DNA from: FW021-bin31 sp964647485
GTDB lineage: Bacteria; Bacteroidota; Bacteroidia; Chitinophagales; Chitinophagaceae
Assembly: GCA_964647485.1 (NCBI GenBank)
Contig: CAZYHV010000012.1
Location: 1 to 64,000 of the forward strand
Direction: 5' to 3'
DNA: 64,000 nt
Shown here: positions 44,300 through 53,252 of the stretch, in pieces
Layout of the letters: each line of letters begins with the position of its first letter
Numbering within the stretch: position 1 is the first letter of the stretch
Notes under the pieces: generated by a model
Seen by the model: the letters and a program-made list of their open reading frames with translations, nothing else
What the model was told of the DNA's origin: nothing
The model's database searches: none
Translations under genes and position numbers: made by a program

Positions 44300-44617
44300 A
44301 TGGAAAGAGCATTAGAAACAAATATCCATCCGGGTATTATACTTAAAGAGGACGTATTGGATGCTAACAAATTAAGTATAAGTACCGCTGCCGATTTACT
44401 TGGAGTTACACGATTGACGCTGTCTAAAATAGTGAATGAAAAAGGGTCTGTAACGCCGAATATAGCGTTACGCATCGAAAAGGTCTTTGGAGGGAAAGCT
44501 GATTTTTGGCTAAGGATGCAAAGAGGGTATGACCTATTGGAGGAGGTTAAGAAGTTTAGGAAAAATCCTCCGAAAATCAGGAAGTACAGGGCGATAAGCG
44601 AACATTCTGCCGGATAA
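44300..44617 (+). CDS. HigA-family antitoxin-like XRE regulator, orphan
   Basis: This 105-residue protein is of the HigA/VapI type: NIHPGIILKEDVLDAN, then an XRE helix-turn-helix (about 27-62, STAADLLGVTRLTLSKIVNEKGSVTPNIALRIEKVFGG shown in part), closing with ADFWLRMQRGYDL, the hallmark of HigA antitoxins. In type II toxin-antitoxin pairs higB normally lies just upstream. Here the upstream neighbour is a GH2 gene (9-bp gap), and the 90-bp spacer downstream is too short for a toxin. It may therefore be an orphan antitoxin or have been recruited as a local regulator. Confidence 0.85.
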   Translation: MERALETNIHPGIILKEDVLDANKLSISTAADLLGVTRLTLSKIVNEKGSVTPNIALRIEKVFGGKADFWLRMQRGYDLLEEVKKFRKNPPKIRKYRAISEHSAG

Positions 44618-44707
44618 AATAACTTGGTTAGTTTTGATGGGGCTTCTTGTTATTGCTTCGAATAGGAATGTCCTTTTGTTCTGCTAAAAGAGTAGAATAT
44701 AAGATCT

Positions 44708-47299
44708 ATGAGAAATAAACTCTTTACATTTTTAGGACTAAGTTTTTTGGCGTTCTTGCTATTGATAAGCTGTTCGGTAAAAAAAGACACTACGCTTTTA
44801 AAACTTTGGTATCAGCAACCGGCACATCAATGGACGGAAGCTTTACCATTGGGAAATGGCCGCATAGGCGCCATGGCTTTTGGTGGGATTGATACCGCTC
44901 AATTTCAACTCAATGATGCTACGCTTTGGTCCGGATATCCAAAAGACGACAACAATCCCCATGCGAAAGAGGTCCTGCCTAAAGTGAGAAAGGCATTGTT
45001 TCATGGGAATTATGAAAAAGCAGACAAGCTCTGTAAGCAGATGATGGGGCCCTATGTGGCTAACTATCTGACTTTAGGGAATCTCTATTTGGATTTTGAC
45101 AGAAAAGAAGAAACGGTTTCAAATTATAAGAGAACCCTGAATTTGGAGAAAGCAATTACGACAGTATCTTTCGAGAAGGGAGGAATAAAATATACCCGTG
45201 AAGCTTTTGCCAGCTATCCTGATCAGGTGCTTGTGATTCGGTTAAAAGCTAGTAAATCCCATGCAATATCCTTTCAGACGCGCTTTGATAATCCCATGCC
45301 TCATAAGATAAAAGTAGAAAATGACCATTCCATAATGTTGCATGGAAGGGCACCAAACTTCGTGGCGCATCGCTCCTACCATGAGCCACAAGTTATTTAT
45401 GACAGTACGAAAGGCATACGCTTTGCTGTAAGAGTAGCTGTAGAAACGAAAGGTGGGAGCGTGAACTCGGATACCTCCGGGCTAACCATTAAGGGAGCTA
45501 CAACCGTGACTTTGCGGCTAACGACCGGTACGAATTTTATTGGATTTAATAACGAACCTGAACATAATGGAAAAGAGATTTCAGAGGCTTCGGGAAATAT
45601 GGTTAAGGCCGAAAGAAGTTCTTTTCAAAGCTTATTGGATCGGCATGAAAAAGATTATCAAAGTTTATTTGATCGTGTCCATTTAGACCTTGGGGCAGAC
45701 AGTCTGGCAAAGCTTCCTACAGATACTCGATTAAAAACATATACGAAAGCAGGTGGTTATAGTGATCCACAGCTGACTACTTTATTATTTCAATATGGCC
45801 GGTATCTCATGATTGCAGGCTCCCGCCCTTCCCATGAAACGGATAAGGTGTATGGTCGTCCGATGAATCTGCAAGGGATTTGGAATAACAGTATGGAACC
45901 ACCCTGGGGCTCAAATTATACGACCAATATTAATACGGAAATGAATTATTGGCCGGCAGAAAAAGATAATTTATCGGAAAGTGCACTCCCGCTGATCCAT
46001 TTTGTCAAAGCGCTATCCAGAAATGGGAAAAGGACCGCCAGAATAAATTATGGTGCCAATGGCTGGACGGCACATCACAACAGTGATATATGGGCACAAA
46101 CCGCGCCACCGGGAAATTATGGGAAAGACCCGATGGCTAAACCCCAATGGGCGATGTGGACGATGAGTGGAGGTTGGTTATCTCGTCATCTTTGGGAGCA
46201 TTATCTGTTTAATGGGAATAAGCATTACCTTCAAAAGATGGCTTATCCGGTAATGAAAGGAGCTGCCCGCTTTATGTTGGATTGGTTAATACCCTATCAG
46301 GGACATTTAGTAACCGCTCCTTCGACTTCTCCGGAACATCTGTTTACCATTAATGGACATAAGCATGCAGTGAGCATAGCCTCTACCATGGATATGTCAA
46401 TTATCCGGGATCTGTTTTTCAATACGATGCAGGCTGCTAAAATATTAGGTAAAGATACGCAGTTTAGAGATTCTCTAAAAGAGGCTTATCAGAAATTGTA
46501 TCCTTTTCATATTGGTCAATATGGACAGTTGCAGGAATGGTACAAGGATTGGGATCAACCGGGAGATCATTATCGTCATCTTTCTCATTTGTATGGATTG
46601 TTTCCTGCCGCTTTGATCTCACCAAGACGTACCCCTCAGTTGGCTGCAGCAGCAAAGAAAAGTTTAGAAATGCGTGGAGATGGAGGAACCGGGTGGTCTA
46701 AAGCCTGGAAAATTAACTGTTGGGCCCGACTGGAGGACGGGAATCATGCCTATAAAATTTTAAATGAACAACTCTTTTTAACCGGACAGCGTGGAATCAA
46801 TGGAGATACGCGGGGAGGGTCTTATGCTAATCTTTTTGACGCGCATCCGCCCTTTCAGATTGACGGGAATTTCGGTTTTACTTCCGGTGTGACGGAGATG
46901 TTGTTGCAAAGCCAGGATGGCGCTGTTTATTTATTGCCAGCCCTGCCCGATGAATGGGAGGAAGGAGATGTAAAAGGACTGAAAGCCAGAGGTGGTTTCG
47001 TTATTGAAGATTTATGCTGGGAAGACGGACAGCTAAAAACGGCGACCATAAAATCAACTTTGGGTGGGAATTGCAGGATCAGGACGAAAGTTCCTATCCG
47101 GGTAAAAGGGGCGAAAGCCCAACAAGTGAAAACGGAAGAAAAAAATCCCAATCCTTTCTTTCAGTGTCCGTTGAAAGAAGATCTCGTTATAAAAGATTCC
47201 TCGAAGATTGAAACCTTAAATTTAGAAAAGACCTACTTAACGGATGTGGAAACGAGCGAAGGAAAAAGTTTTACAGTACAAATTGAAAAAGGACGTTGA
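44708..47299 (+). CDS. Alpha-L-fucosidase, GH95
   Basis: GH95 enzymes are inverting fucosidases acting mainly on terminal alpha-1,2-fucose. This 863-residue lipoprotein (LLISCSVKK) has the N-terminal super-sandwich domain that opens with LWYQQPAHQWTEALPLGNG and FQLNDATLWSGYP. The (alpha/alpha)6 barrel has NINTEMNYWP (Asn407 and Asn409, candidates for the catalytic Asn pair), SPEH (Glu543, candidate acid) and FQIDGNFGFTSG (Asp719). These residue roles are inferred by comparison with the bifidobacterial GH95 enzyme. It completes a three-enzyme fucosidase set in this locus, and a terminator-like hairpin follows its stop. Confidence 0.93.
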   Translation: MRNKLFTFLGLSFLAFLLLISCSVKKDTTLLKLWYQQPAHQWTEALPLGNGRIGAMAFGGIDTAQFQLNDATLWSGYPKDDNNPHAKEVLPKVRKALFHGNYEKADKLCKQMMGPYVANYLTLGNLYLDFDRKEETVSNYKRTLNLEKAITTVSFEKGGIKYTREAFASYPDQVLVIRLKASKSHAISFQTRFDNPMPHKIKVENDHSIMLHGRAPNFVAHRSYHEPQVIYDSTKGIRFAVRVAVETKGGSVNSDTSGLTIKGATTVTLRLTTGTNFIGFNNEPEHNGKEISEASGNMVKAERSSFQSLLDRHEKDYQSLFDRVHLDLGADSLAKLPTDTRLKTYTKAGGYSDPQLTTLLFQYGRYLMIAGSRPSHETDKVYGRPMNLQGIWNNSMEPPWGSNYTTNINTEMNYWPAEKDNLSESALPLIHFVKALSRNGKRTARINYGANGWTAHHNSDIWAQTAPPGNYGKDPMAKPQWAMWTMSGGWLSRHLWEHYLFNGNKHYLQKMAYPVMKGAARFMLDWLIPYQGHLVTAPSTSPEHLFTINGHKHAVSIASTMDMSIIRDLFFNTMQAAKILGKDTQFRDSLKEAYQKLYPFHIGQYGQLQEWYKDWDQPGDHYRHLSHLYGLFPAALISPRRTPQLAAAAKKSLEMRGDGGTGWSKAWKINCWARLEDGNHAYKILNEQLFLTGQRGINGDTRGGSYANLFDAHPPFQIDGNFGFTSGVTEMLLQSQDGAVYLLPALPDEWEEGDVKGLKARGGFVIEDLCWEDGQLKTATIKSTLGGNCRIRTKVPIRVKGAKAQQVKTEEKNPNPFFQCPLKEDLVIKDSSKIETLNLEKTYLTDVETSEGKSFTVQIEKGR

Positions 47300-47300
47300 A

Positions 47301-47336
47301 GGAGAAGTGAAACAAATGTAGAAGTCTCCCTTTTTT
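47301..47336 (+). terminator. Terminator after the GH95 gene
   Basis: GGAGA (47301-47305) can pair with TCTCC (47325-47329), followed by C and six Ts. The stem is short and the loop long (19 nt), so it is a modest intrinsic terminator at the end of the fucoside locus. Confidence 0.45.
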
Positions 47337-47455
47337 ATCTTATCTTTCCAATTCATACAAAAAGGACATCCATAATATGGAATTTATGTATAATTCCACG
47401 TAGTAGGCGGTGCTTTTTAATGGGATTGGTAAGCAGTATTTCTTTTTAAAATAGG

Positions 47456-47463
47456 TAACTTTG
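47456..47463 (+). promoter_or_regulatory. -7 promoter element for the ECF sigma gene (TAACTTTG)
   Basis: TAACTTTG ends 21 bases before the TTG start at 47485. This is a housekeeping-type element, so the sigma gene appears to be made by the primary sigma factor rather than by itself. Confidence 0.5.
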
Positions 47464-47484
47464 TATTAGAAAATATTTATACCC

Positions 47485-48087
47485 TTGTCGAAAAAAATAT
47501 TGAAGGAAGAGGAACGGCTGTTACGGCAGATAGCTGAAGGCAATGAAGAGGCTTTTGCCCCGCTTTTTCATGCTTATAGGGATAAATTATTTGCTTTTAT
47601 TTTGAAACTGTCCGGGTCCCGGCAGATATCGGAGGATGTGGTACAGGATGTATTTATGAAAATATGGTCTAAGCGGGAAGCTCTTTCAGAAGTAGACAAT
47701 TTTAATGCCTATCTTTTCCGGATGGCACATAATCATACTCTTAATTTATTAAAGCGCAGATCCAGAGAGGTGCTGATTAGAGCTGAAAAGAAAAGCAATA
47801 ACGCTTCTCCCTTTTCCCGGCCGGATAACCAGCTTATCTTCAATAATATCCAGATTAAATTACAAAAAGTGGTAGAAGCGCTTCCTCCCAGGCAAAAAGA
47901 AATTTATCGATTAAAAAGAGAGCAAGGATTGAAACATGAAGAAATTGCCCGGCAATTAAAATTGTCCCCTTCCACCGTAAAAAACCATCTTAGACAGGCG
48001 TTGCAAACCATAAGAACGAAAATGGGGGATTATTATCCGGAGGTGTTAATCATGATTGGATTCTTTTTACCGCTTTATCACTTTTAG
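47485..48087 (+). CDS. ECF RNA polymerase sigma factor (FecI-like)
   Basis: This 200-residue extracytoplasmic-function sigma factor has region 2 (about residues 23-90, with FILKLSGSRQISEDVVQDVF and NFNAYLFRMAHNHTLNLLKRR) and region 4 (about 130-182, LPPRQKEIYRLKREQGLKHEEIA, LKLSPSTVKNHLRQALQTI), the linker between them being short. A TTG start codon is needed, since no ATG or GTG precedes region 2. The short hydrophobic C-terminus (LIMIGFFLPLYHF) is common in Bacteroidota ECF sigmas. It is expected to be held by the FecR protein downstream and released when the STN-bearing SusC binds its ligand. Confidence 0.9.
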   Translation: MSKKILKEEERLLRQIAEGNEEAFAPLFHAYRDKLFAFILKLSGSRQISEDVVQDVFMKIWSKREALSEVDNFNAYLFRMAHNHTLNLLKRRSREVLIRAEKKSNNASPFSRPDNQLIFNNIQIKLQKVVEALPPRQKEIYRLKREQGLKHEEIARQLKLSPSTVKNHLRQALQTIRTKMGDYYPEVLIMIGFFLPLYHF

Positions 48088-48175
48088 AGAGCGTTTTCCT
48101 TATTGTCTGACGGTAAAGACGAAAGTGCAAGCAGGAATTTTTTGAAAAAGACTAGGCCTTTTTTTCTTCTCAATT

Positions 48176-48191
48176 GTCTTATCTATAAGAC
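48176..48191. promoter_or_regulatory. Inverted repeat upstream of fecR
   Basis: GTCTTAT and ATAAGAC form perfect 7-bp arms around a 2-bp centre, 32 bp before the fecR ATG. It could be an operator or part of an ECF promoter. No U-tract follows. Confidence 0.4.
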
Positions 48192-48223
48192 AGATGAAAT
48201 AGATGTTTTTTTTGAAATAAAAT

Positions 48224-49426
48224 ATGGCAAAAGACAGAATATATGAATTGCTCCTAAAACTTTTTCAGGGAGAACTCTCTTTGGAGGAAGAGGAAGAACT
48301 GGCTTTATGGATAGAGAGCTTTCAGGATGATGAAGAGTGGACGCAGCAGCTACAGAGTGTCTGGATGGAGTATGAACCGGAAGAGAGAATGGAAAAAGAA
48401 AAGGCAGAGGTCTTATTAAAACGTATTACAAGAAAAGAGAAGGCGCCCTTTATAGAAAGGAAAAGGATATATTTTGATCGGAAAATGCTAAAGTGGGCTG
48501 CTGTAGCAGCAATTATCGGGTTATTACTTGCTTTTACCATAAAATATTTGCTCCCGGGAAGGGAAATAGAAAGTAAGGTAGTGGTACAGCAGCAGAAAGA
48601 AACGCCCATTACTCCCGGAGGGAACAGGGCTGTTTTGACCTTATCTAATGGGAAGTCTATAGCTTTGGATAGTTCACAGAAAGGATTGTTGGCCAATAAT
48701 GGCAACGGTAAAGTATTGAAGATTTCCAGTGGGGTATTAAAGCTTCAAAAAGAAGCGGAAAGCGCATCCTCATCTATTACTTATAACACCATTACCACCC
48801 CTCGGGGCGGTCAGTATGAGGTTATTCTGTCGGACGGTAGCAAAATTTGGTTAAATGCCGGTTCCTCTTTGAGGTTTCCGACGGCCTTTAATGGTGCTAA
48901 AAGGGAAGTTGATGTAAAAGGAGAGGCTTTTGCTGACATCGCAAAAGATGAGAATCGTCCTTTTTATGTACACGTTCTGTCAGAGTCTGATGAAGAGAAA
49001 GGGACGATAAAGGTTTTGGGGACACAGTTTAATATCAATGCTTATCCTGAAAACAAGCATGTGAAAGCAGCATTGATTTCCGGAAGTATTAAGGTAGAAA
49101 GAGGGAAAACAGAGAAGACATTGGTGCCCGGGGAACGAGCTTTTATTAAAGATGGGAAGATTGCTGTTAAGAAGGAAGAAAATCTGGAAAGAGTCATCGC
49201 CTGGAAGGAGGGGCAATTCAATTTTGAGGGGTACGATATTCGGCATGTGATGCAACAAATAGCTCGTTGGTATGATGTGAAGGTCGAATATAGAAATATC
49301 CCTACCGACCATTTTGTGGGAACCATTTCCAGAGGAAAGAATATTTCGGAGGTGTTAGATATGTTGGAGATGACGGGTGTGGTTCATTTTGAAGTGGAAG
49401 GCAGAACAGTCATTGTGACCCAATGA
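48224..49426 (+). CDS. FecR-family anti-sigma factor
   Basis: This 400-residue inner-membrane signal transducer has a cytoplasmic N-terminal anti-sigma part (about 1-85, ELLLKLFQGELSLEEEEELALWI), one transmembrane helix (about 89-106, WAAVAAIIGLLLAFTIKY) and a periplasmic FecR domain (about 190-290, ITTPRGGQYEVILSDGSKIWLNAGSSLRFP and GEAFADIAKDENRPFYV). A C-terminal DUF4974/STN-like domain (about 325-400, FNFEGYDIRHVMQQIARWYDVKVEY) completes it. It relays the state of the SusC transducer to the ECF sigma factor encoded upstream. Confidence 0.93.
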   Translation: MAKDRIYELLLKLFQGELSLEEEEELALWIESFQDDEEWTQQLQSVWMEYEPEERMEKEKAEVLLKRITRKEKAPFIERKRIYFDRKMLKWAAVAAIIGLLLAFTIKYLLPGREIESKVVVQQQKETPITPGGNRAVLTLSNGKSIALDSSQKGLLANNGNGKVLKISSGVLKLQKEAESASSSITYNTITTPRGGQYEVILSDGSKIWLNAGSSLRFPTAFNGAKREVDVKGEAFADIAKDENRPFYVHVLSESDEEKGTIKVLGTQFNINAYPENKHVKAALISGSIKVERGKTEKTLVPGERAFIKDGKIAVKKEENLERVIAWKEGQFNFEGYDIRHVMQQIARWYDVKVEYRNIPTDHFVGTISRGKNISEVLDMLEMTGVVHFEVEGRTVIVTQ

Positions 49427-49605
49427 GAAAATAAATTATTTTGACTAAACGACTAAACGACTAAACGACTAACATTATGAGCCCCTAAATTTACAATTAT
49501 CTGAATTTGTCGAATTACCCTGAGTGTGTGAGGTTTACTCTGAACTTGTCAAGGGCATTGCCCTGAGCTTGTAGGAGTTTACCCTGAGCTTGTCGAAGGG
49601 AAGGG

Positions 49606-49641
49606 AAAAAAACCGGATTTCGGCGGCATCCGAAACCCGGT
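49606..49641 (-). terminator. Strong hairpin with minus-strand T-tract
   Basis: A 12-bp stem with one mismatch (49612-49623 with 49630-49641) encloses the loop CGGCAT. On the minus strand it is followed by seven Ts. No minus-strand gene ends here, so on the plus strand it is more likely a structured leader element of the susC mRNA. Confidence 0.55.
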
Positions 49642-49726
49642 AAAAATTTAGACAAAAGTAATCCTGAAGACCTCATGGGTTATTCAGGACAATGTGTAAG
49701 ACATATTATTTTTTCATCTAAACCTA

Positions 49727-49743
49727 CCTGCCGGTTAGGCAGG
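49727..49743. repeat. CCTGCC/GGCAGG hairpin element
   Basis: CCTGCC and GGCAGG form a 6-bp stem with loop GGTTA. It lies 12 bp before the preferred susC ATG and resembles dispersed palindromic repeats I associate with Bacteroidota genomes. The association is from memory. Confidence 0.5.
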
Positions 49744-49755
49744 CCATACAAAGGT

Positions 49756-52700
49756 ATGAAATTATTATTTACAAAGGTCCGGGAAGAGCAACGTCCTTGT
49801 AGCCCCTCTTCGTATCGGACTTTCTCTAAAAGGATATTATTGGTTATGAAACTGACTACATTTCTCCTTTTAATCGCTTTGACCCAAATAAGTGCCAAAA
49901 GTTTTTCTCAAACTATAACCATTACAGGAAATAATATTTCTCTGGGAAAGGTTTTCAGAGATATACATAAACAAACCGGATATCATTTCCTCAGTACAAA
50001 GGAACAGCTTTTGGACAGCCGAAAAGTGGACGTTAACTTAAAAAAAGTTCCTCTCAATGAAGGACTAAGATCCGTTTTTAAGGGCCAGCCACTAACATAT
50101 CGTATTTTGGATAAGACCATTATCGTGAAGCGTAAGGCAAATAATGTAATGAAATACCGGTCGGAAGAAACTTTACCGGAAACAATATCTATTGAGGGTA
50201 CAGTAAAAGACTCTATTACAGGAGATCCTCTTGTTGGAGTGACGATAAAGGTAAAAGGAGGTACAGTAGGAACAACTACAGATGTAAAAGGAAAGTTTAG
50301 CCTGGAAGTGCCAAAGGATGCGGTATTGGAAGTGAGCTATGTGGGATATAAACCGCAGGAGATTTCTACAAAAGGAAAGACAGATTTTCAGATTTTGTTG
50401 GTGACGGCAGCAACGGGATTGAATCAGTTGGTGGTGGTGGGATTCGGTGAACAAAAAAAGAAAAATATTACAAGTTCTATTTCTAATATTTCAGCTAAGG
50501 ATATAGAAAAAGTAGATGGAGGGGCAACAATAAGTTCTAAATTAGCGGGTAAATTATCTGGACTGTCTTTTCGCCAAGCAGAAGGACGCCCTGGTTCAGG
50601 AGCAACTATAAACATTAGGAATATGGGAGCTCCTTTATACGTAATCGATGGAGTTATAGAAAATAAAGGAAGATTCGATCAATTAGATCCAAATGATATA
50701 CAAAGTATTTCAATTCTTAAAGACGCCTCGGCCGCTAGTGTTTATGGAGTCCAAGCAGGGAATGGGGTTGTCGTTATAGAGACAAAAAAAGGTCGTTTAA
50801 ATACTCCATTAAGGGTTAATGTTAAAGCGTATAGAGGCTGGCAGAATTTGACAAGATATCCTAACAACGTGGTTGATGCCTATCATTGGCAATTATATGC
50901 AGCGGATGCTCAAATGAATTCTAATGGAACTACAGGGATAACCCGTCAGGATATTCAAAACTGGAAGGAAGCGAAAAGCCCGGAATTTCAGAGTTTTGAC
51001 TGGCCTGCCATGATTTTTCGAAAAAACGCTCCTCAAACTGCTTTAAATATTGACTTGTCGGGAGGTAGTGAAAAGACCAATTATTATTTATCTTTTTCTA
51101 GATTTAAACAAGATGCCGTATTTAAGGAATATCAATATGATAGGTATAACGTACTTTCGAATGTTGAGACTAGAATAGGGAAAGAAAATCGGCTAAAATT
51201 AGGGGTTAGCTTTAGAGGAAAAATAGAGGATAGATTACATCCTGGAATTCCCGGACTGGACGATTACATGCAACCTCTGAATGCTGCAATGCGAAACAGA
51301 CCTATGTTTAGTGCTTTTGCCAACAATAATCCTAAATATTTAAACGATATAGGTTTTAATAATACAAATGCGGGTTTATGGACCTTTGAGCGATCGGGAA
51401 AATATCAAGATAGATGGTGGGCTTTGGCTACTCGATTTTCTTTGTCTTATAACTTTCCGGTTAAGGGTTTAAGTGCAAAAGCCTCTTTTAATTATACGTA
51501 TGAGGATAACTTGTTGACTAACCATGAAAAGAGATATAAAGCATATACCTATCATTATGATGATAGCACTTATGAAGTAACAAATACGAAGCCTAATGCC
51601 TGGCAGGAACGCGGAACGCAAAAGAATTTTAGAAAAAACTTTAGTGGTCAGATTAATTATTCTCGCCTGTTTAAAAAACATAATTTAAAAGTATTATTAG
51701 CAACAGTATGGCTTTCTACACAAAGTTTGAAGACGCACATTCATTCTGTTCCTCCTACAGATGTATTAGATCAGTTCATTTTTAATACAATTGATGATAA
51801 TGGATTTTTAGATGCAAATAATAAAACGGCACGAATCGGGTATATAGGGAGAATAAAGTATAATTATGCTGATAGATATTATTTAGAATTGTCCGGCCGT
51901 CAGGATGGGTCGTGGAAATTTCCTAAAGATAATAGATGGGGTTTCTTCCCTGCATTTTCAGCCGGATGGAGGTTATCATCAGAGCCGTTTTTAAGTTCTT
52001 CTTTAGGACAAGGTAATATCATAAATGATTTAAAACTAAGAGTCTCTTATGGCGTTCTAGGAGATGATGATATTGGAATTGGACCTTACGCCTATGTCCC
52101 TGGTTATAATTTTGGCATAGGAAATTTTATTGTTGATGGTCAATCTTTTAATATGTCTGGTTATAGAGGGCTACCTGTAACTAATATTACCTGGTTTACC
52201 AGTAATATGTTTAACATAGGATTAGATTTTAGTCTATGGGATAATAAGTTTACAGGATCCATTGAGTATTTTAATAGGAAAAGGAAAGGATTACTTGCAA
52301 AGAAATATGATCTGTTACTCCCAAGTGAGATAGGATATCAATTGCCTGAAGAAAATCTCAATAGTGATGAAGTTTTTGGAGGCGATATTGAGTTATCTTA
52401 TAATGGAGATTTGGGAAATTTACATTATGAAATATTTGGTAATGTTAACTATGCCAGAAAAAAGATGCTTCATAATTATAAGCCTCGATATGGAAATTCA
52501 TGGGACAAATATAGAAACGCTACTGAAGAAAGACTTAAGGATATATTTTGGGGTTATGAGGTAAAAGGACAATTTCAGTCTATCGATCAAATTAATAATT
52601 ATTCCGTGGATGTAGATGGTAGAGGAAATACTACTCTATTGCCTGGAGATTTAATATACAAGGATGTGAATGGAGATGGGATTATTAATGAAATGGATAT

Positions 52701-53241
52701 GAGACCGATTGGATTTAATAAGGGAGGCCAACCGATTGTGTATGGTGGATTCGGATTTAATTTGAGATGGAGAAGTTTTGATTTTGCCGCTAATTTTTCA
52801 TTTGGTGGGGGATACACTATAGTTAGAGATGGATATGCTAAAATTTCATTCCTAAATAATGGTAATCTTTTAAAGGATTATACTGATAGGTGGCATCGGG
52901 AGGATCCGTTGGATCTTAATAGTAAATGGATTCCAGGTAAAGATATTCCCCTAAGATTTAATGACGGTTCACATAGTAACTACCGGACGTCATCATATTG
53001 GGTTATAAATGCCAGGTATTTAAGATCCAGATCTATTTCTATTGGATATACTCTCCCTAAAGATTTGACAAAAAAGGTTAGCATACAACGAGCTAGAATA
53101 TTTGTTGATACGGATAACTTACTAACATTTGATAATGTTAAAAAGCAGGCAAGTTTTATTGATCCTGAAATAAAAGCAAATAATGCAATTCAGTATCCCC
53201 AAAGTAAATTTATTAATGTAGGAATAAAATTAACATTCTAA
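49756..53241 (+). CDS. SusC/RagA-family TonB-dependent transducer with STN domain (sulfatase locus)
   Basis: This outer-membrane transporter and signal transducer has 1161 residues from the ATG at 49756. The frame extends to an ATG at 49675, but that part is translated from a dispersed hairpin repeat, and this family typically starts at a MKLLF-like Met with a long n-region before the hydrophobic MKLTTFLLLIALTQ. After the signal come an STN (secretin/TonB N-terminal) domain (about 50-120, ISLGKVFRDIHKQTGYHFL, VPLNEGLRSVFKGQPLTY), a carboxypeptidase-regulatory-like domain (about 135-210), a plug with PLYVIDGVIENKGRF and QSISILKDASAASVYGVQAGNGVVVIETK, and a barrel ending GIKLTF. STN domains contact FecR in the periplasm, matching the neighbours. 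Confidence 0.93.
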   Translation: MKLLFTKVREEQRPCSPSSYRTFSKRILLVMKLTTFLLLIALTQISAKSFSQTITITGNNISLGKVFRDIHKQTGYHFLSTKEQLLDSRKVDVNLKKVPLNEGLRSVFKGQPLTYRILDKTIIVKRKANNVMKYRSEETLPETISIEGTVKDSITGDPLVGVTIKVKGGTVGTTTDVKGKFSLEVPKDAVLEVSYVGYKPQEISTKGKTDFQILLVTAATGLNQLVVVGFGEQKKKNITSSISNISAKDIEKVDGGATISSKLAGKLSGLSFRQAEGRPGSGATINIRNMGAPLYVIDGVIENKGRFDQLDPNDIQSISILKDASAASVYGVQAGNGVVVIETKKGRLNTPLRVNVKAYRGWQNLTRYPNNVVDAYHWQLYAADAQMNSNGTTGITRQDIQNWKEAKSPEFQSFDWPAMIFRKNAPQTALNIDLSGGSEKTNYYLSFSRFKQDAVFKEYQYDRYNVLSNVETRIGKENRLKLGVSFRGKIEDRLHPGIPGLDDYMQPLNAAMRNRPMFSAFANNNPKYLNDIGFNNTNAGLWTFERSGKYQDRWWALATRFSLSYNFPVKGLSAKASFNYTYEDNLLTNHEKRYKAYTYHYDDSTYEVTNTKPNAWQERGTQKNFRKNFSGQINYSRLFKKHNLKVLLATVWLSTQSLKTHIHSVPPTDVLDQFIFNTIDDNGFLDANNKTARIGYIGRIKYNYADRYYLELSGRQDGSWKFPKDNRWGFFPAFSAGWRLSSEPFLSSSLGQGNIINDLKLRVSYGVLGDDDIGIGPYAYVPGYNFGIGNFIVDGQSFNMSGYRGLPVTNITWFTSNMFNIGLDFSLWDNKFTGSIEYFNRKRKGLLAKKYDLLLPSEIGYQLPEENLNSDEVFGGDIELSYNGDLGNLHYEIFGNVNYARKKMLHNYKPRYGNSWDKYRNATEERLKDIFWGYEVKGQFQSIDQINNYSVDVDGRGNTTLLPGDLIYKDVNGDGIINEMDMRPIGFNKGGQPIVYGGFGFNLRWRSFDFAANFSFGGGYTIVRDGYAKISFLNNGNLLKDYTDRWHREDPLDLNSKWIPGKDIPLRFNDGSHSNYRTSSYWVINARYLRSRSISIGYTLPKDLTKKVSIQRARIFVDTDNLLTFDNVKKQASFIDPEIKANNAIQYPQSKFINVGIKLTF

Positions 53242-53252
53242 ATATTTTTTAT

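Larger units (their letters stand above)
49427..49755. repeat. Repeat island between fecR and susC
   Basis: This 329-bp spacer is dense with repeats. There are four GACTAAAC-type octamers (49443-49474) and five degenerate copies of the CCCTGAGCTTGTCGAAGGG element (near 49500, 49518, 49538, 49561 and 49582, the last complete). Two hairpins are listed separately. I see no promoter element of the TAnnTTTG type here, consistent with ECF control or readthrough from fecR. Confidence 0.8.

Noticed and set aside
49675..49755. N-terminal extension of the STN-bearing SusC
   Set aside because: The extra 27 residues are translated from the CCTGCC/GGCAGG hairpin repeat and unrelated leader DNA; homologues start at the MKLLF-type Met.
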